A DNA stretch of 64,000 bases from Fragilaria crotonensis. Lineage: Eukaryota > Bacillariophyta > Fragilariophyceae > Fragilariales > Fragilariaceae. The stretch is taken from positions 1 through 64,000 of the forward strand of contig JAKSYS010000212.1 of assembly GCA_022925895.1 (NCBI GenBank). The letters run 5' to 3'. How positions within the stretch are numbered: position 1 is the stretch's first letter; the number at the start of each line of letters is the position of its first letter. This document shows, piece by piece, positions 61,319 through 64,000 of the stretch. The notes below the pieces were generated by a model that searched no databases, was not told the DNA's origin, and was given only the letters and a program-made list of their open reading frames with translations. Both the position numbers and the translations under genes were made by a program.

Positions 61319-63997
61319 CTATGGTTGCGATGCCCGACGATGAGAGGGGGTTGCATTTGTGTCCTTATCTTCTTGATTTGGTGGACTTGCTGTGTATTGA
61401 CTCTCAGGGTCAGGGTTATCGTTTTCAGCAACAGATGATGCTGTGTTGCTCTTATTGGCTTGAGCGATGTGTTCCAGTTGTAGCATTGCTTCATCGAGAG
61501 AGTCGAGGGACCCTTGCGAGGAGTTGGTTGGTGGCGAGGAGACAGGCTGATTTGCTTCTTCCATGGCCCGGGCGAGCTGGCGACGGACAGGGTCATTGGA
61601 TGGCTTCTGACCTGACTTAAGGCGTTTGTGTTCAGGCGACTGAATGGCGCTTAGGGATTCGGAAGACATCGAGGAGCGAGAGGAGCTGGAGTTGGAATGA
61701 GATGCACAATTCACTTGTTCCTCGTCGAGATGATGGGTATGAGGGCGAGCGACAATACCAGTGTCCAACGAGGGATCGATCGGGTCAGAGACACTCATCG
61801 GATCCAGTGTAGAGTTGTTGCTGGGATTTCCACTGTGTGTCAACAGGCGATTGACAACAAGCATCAGTTTCTCAAGGCTTGTATTCATGTTTTCCATGTT
61901 GTGATGTGAGGACTCGATGTGACCCTTTACCGTTTCAACCATGCGAGACTCGAAAATAGTTAGCCTTTGCCCAAAATCCGTTTGTACTTCATCCAGTTTG
62001 GTATCGATATCGTCGATCCGATGGAGTTTCCGTTCGATATGGGAAAGCCGCTCAGAATTTTTGGCATCCTGCTTTTCATTGGTTTTCTTTTGCCGTTGGA
62101 TGGCAACATCAAGTTCTCTTAGCTTAGCAGAACTGGTGGACATGCGGCCATCGCTCAACTTTGAAGGAGAAGTAACCGTTGATCCTGCAGTGGAAGAATC
62201 ATCAGACTGCTGGTCGCCAGAAGAATCCGATTTGTGACGTCGTTGACTGTATTGTTGGCGGAGTGATTCAGCGGAAGTAAGAGGACGCGTGATCTGACTA
62301 ACGGACGATGAATCTGTAATACCAGATTCCGGGGTGGTGACCGAACATTGTTCCACTTCCGAATCTTTGGATGTAGGAGAGGGTGAGGACGAATGTTTGG
62401 TTGCCGATAAACGTTTGATGAAATCCAAGTTTGCAATAACACTTTTGCTGAATTGGATGTAGGGAGGAGGACCGACGTTTTCGCGGAATTGAGCTTCGCG
62501 CTGCGTGAACGGATAAAGACGTCTGCGGTAGTCTTCTAGGGCCAAGGTTGCAGCTTCGGTGTATGGTGGTGTAAACAAGAGGTATGGCAATTGGTCCAGA
62601 CCACCATTAACAACGTCACACTGAGCAGATGATTTCCCGTCAAGATCTTTGATGCTCCTAGCCCATTCTCGGGTGGTGCGTTCAATGAAACTTCCATCTG
62701 GTTGGTACTCTTTGCGAGGTCGGTCCAAATTCGAGAGAAGAGGGGAGAGGGGTAGCCAACGAAGGGATTTAACATACTCGTCGTGGGTTTGGAACAAAGC
62801 GTGCGCTTCTGAGTCCGTCATCTGGGAGAAGGCAAACCGAGGGATGTAGAGAGCCGAGCTTTCACCAGTTAAAATAGAAGCTAATGCTTCGCTGAGAGCA
62901 TGAACATTCTTGTTGCCACACTGTACCGCCAGGTGTGGAATTTGTTGGTCCAGGGGAGTACGTTTATGGAGGAGAATGTCAAAAGGGGACGTAGATTGTG
63001 GTAGCATCAGTCGAAGACTCTGCAGATACCTAAGACGGTGCGTTGTCATAGGAGCTTTGAGTAGAATATAGCCGGCAACAACCAATTTTCCGCTGATACT
63101 TGTGCAATTGGAGAACGAGACAGTAACATCATGTTTGTCGAGTTTTTCCTTTGTGGTCTCAAGATTCCTCCATTTACTGGGGTTTGTGCTGGAGAATCCG
63201 AAACGAATAGGGATAACAATCATCGATTTGGAAGGTATGATTCCAATAGAGGGACAGATATACTGACGAACTTCGTCTGGAGACATTTTGGAGATGGAGT
63301 TATTCACATCAGTTCCAGAGTGTTGCCATTTGTATAGAAAGCCATCATCGTCATCGAAAAGGTCATCCAGGAGCTTATAAATCTCCTCCTTCAGTTGCTG
63401 AGTATTGCGCGAGAGTTGATTAACGTCAAGAGGTACCTTCCAGCGCAGAGTAACTCGATGGGTGCCATCACATACAGGGACGTTGAGAGTAGGAATCAAC
63501 GCGGACTGTTTGCCATCTGAAGCAGCTGATTGTTCGTCGCGATCCGAAGGGCGTTTTTGTCCTCTGGACACCGTGGAAGTGCTAGCTTTGGATGTCTCCT
63601 CAACAATAGTGCCTGGTTTGGAACGGTTTGAGAGGAGAGATGATGCCGTGACAAAAGTCTTTGTAGGATTGGCTTTTTTGAGCTTGTTCGACTTAGATGG
63701 AACTTCAGACCACGGATTGGAAAGAGATTGGGTTCGAGAGAACTCTTTCCAGGTAGTGATGTTGGTGTCAAGTTTGAAGGCGGAATCAGCATGCTTTGCC
63801 AAGTAAGGTTGTGATCTCGTCGCTCCCCAGGCTTGGAGCTTGGGAGGTATGTCTATCTTTTGATCAAGATGATAGGCATACTGATACCAGACGAGACAAT
63901 GCATCTTGAGAGGATCGATAACACCGTCTTCCATGATTGAGTCGAACGTGAAACCATCTACGACATAACGGCCAAGAGTAATGTAACGGTGCCACAA
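61319..63997 (-). CDS. LINE B ORF1 protein, partial
   Basis: Frame of 892 residues running to the window edge, so the start shown may be internal. It lies 70 bases upstream of the endonuclease/RT frame on the same strand, the normal place of a LINE ORF1. It is Ser/Thr/Lys-rich with a long predicted coiled coil (KLRELDVAIQRQKKTNEKQD and after, about residues 625-715). The C-terminus is low in complexity and acidic. I see no RNA-binding motif with certainty. Function as RNA-binding particle protein is inferred from position. Confidence 0.65.
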   Translation of the reverse strand: MWHRYITLGRYVVDGFTFDSIMEDGVIDPLKMHCLVWYQYAYHLDQKIDIPPKLQAWGATRSQPYLAKHADSAFKLDTNITTWKEFSRTQSLSNPWSEVPSKSNKLKKANPTKTFVTASSLLSNRSKPGTIVEETSKASTSTVSRGQKRPSDRDEQSAASDGKQSALIPTLNVPVCDGTHRVTLRWKVPLDVNQLSRNTQQLKEEIYKLLDDLFDDDDGFLYKWQHSGTDVNNSISKMSPDEVRQYICPSIGIIPSKSMIVIPIRFGFSSTNPSKWRNLETTKEKLDKHDVTVSFSNCTSISGKLVVAGYILLKAPMTTHRLRYLQSLRLMLPQSTSPFDILLHKRTPLDQQIPHLAVQCGNKNVHALSEALASILTGESSALYIPRFAFSQMTDSEAHALFQTHDEYVKSLRWLPLSPLLSNLDRPRKEYQPDGSFIERTTREWARSIKDLDGKSSAQCDVVNGGLDQLPYLLFTPPYTEAATLALEDYRRRLYPFTQREAQFRENVGPPPYIQFSKSVIANLDFIKRLSATKHSSSPSPTSKDSEVEQCSVTTPESGITDSSSVSQITRPLTSAESLRQQYSQRRHKSDSSGDQQSDDSSTAGSTVTSPSKLSDGRMSTSSAKLRELDVAIQRQKKTNEKQDAKNSERLSHIERKLHRIDDIDTKLDEVQTDFGQRLTIFESRMVETVKGHIESSHHNMENMNTSLEKLMLVVNRLLTHSGNPSNNSTLDPMSVSDPIDPSLDTGIVARPHTHHLDEEQVNCASHSNSSSSRSSMSSESLSAIQSPEHKRLKSGQKPSNDPVRRQLARAMEEANQPVSSPPTNSSQGSLDSLDEAMLQLEHIAQANKSNTASSVAENDNPDPESQYTASPPNQEDKDTNATPSHRRASQP

Positions 63998-64000
63998 GGT

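Larger units (their letters stand above)
48350..64000 (-). mobile_element. LINE B: APE-type non-LTR retrotransposon, entered by an LTR element
   Basis: Minus-strand LINE whose 5' end lies beyond the window. It has an ORF1 (63997-61319), an endonuclease/RT frame (61248-57856), a post-RT/RNase H frame (57829 to 56354) and, beyond the inserted LTR element, the C-terminal CCHC-like knuckle part (49098-48403). Without the LTR element at 49104-56353 the LINE is about 8.4 kb inside the window. One frameshift separates the RT and RNase H frames near 57855. The 3' limit is approximate. It shares layout with LINE A. Confidence 0.9.

Overview
The window looks like nuclear DNA of a diatom or close stramenopile, most likely a pennate diatom. 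The support is an array of single-domain voltage-gated cation channels of the EukCat kind, a long BspA-type (DUF285) repeat protein, an F-box/ankyrin protein, short GT-AG introns, eukaryotic housekeeping genes (ATG5, a MED4-like Mediator subunit, a NOL11-like nucleolar protein) and a Ty1/Copia element next to APE-type LINEs. No species can be named from the sequence alone.

Layout. 0-8 kb: four related six-helix channels in alternating orientation (34-1170 +, 1527-2739 -, 4091-5413 +, 6769-7941 -), a decayed piece of the fourth at about 5428-5840, and a MITE-like element at 3217-3939. 8.4-13.4 kb: a two-exon short-chain dehydrogenase, a non-autonomous DNA element with 4-bp target duplication (9996-11119), and the DUF285 repeat gene. 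14.6-18.5 kb: a dead LINE lacking its RT core. 18.8-19.5 kb: a non-autonomous hAT element with a perfect 8-bp target duplication. 20.1-24.7 kb: a fifth channel whose pore filter is one residue short, an LRR membrane protein and a pore-less pseudogene copy of the fifth channel. 25-38.5 kb: sulfotransferase, unknown membrane protein, NOL11-like protein, ATG5, MED4-like protein, a small UBA-like protein and a PDZ/F-box/ankyrin protein. 37.4-45.9 kb: a tandem segmental duplication of the 3' part of the PDZ/F-box/ankyrin gene plus a 7TM receptor gene. The downstream copy is joined to a piece of promoter and N-terminus from the fourth channel, giving a chimeric pseudogene. 46.3-48.2 kb: a dead DDE transposase. 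48.35-64 kb: a second LINE, entered by a very young Copia LTR element (49104-56353).

Functionally the host genes lean to signalling: five channels, two 7TM receptors, an LRR membrane protein, and a PDZ/F-box/ankyrin protein placed tail to tail with a receptor. Intergenic spacers on the promoter side of genes, especially between head-to-head genes, are packed with GTAC tetramers (AGTACT, CCGGTAC, GAGTAC). Tail-to-tail spacers and exons are not. I regard this as the most interesting pattern that ordinary features do not explain. The channel array, with a different residue in each pore filter, comes next.
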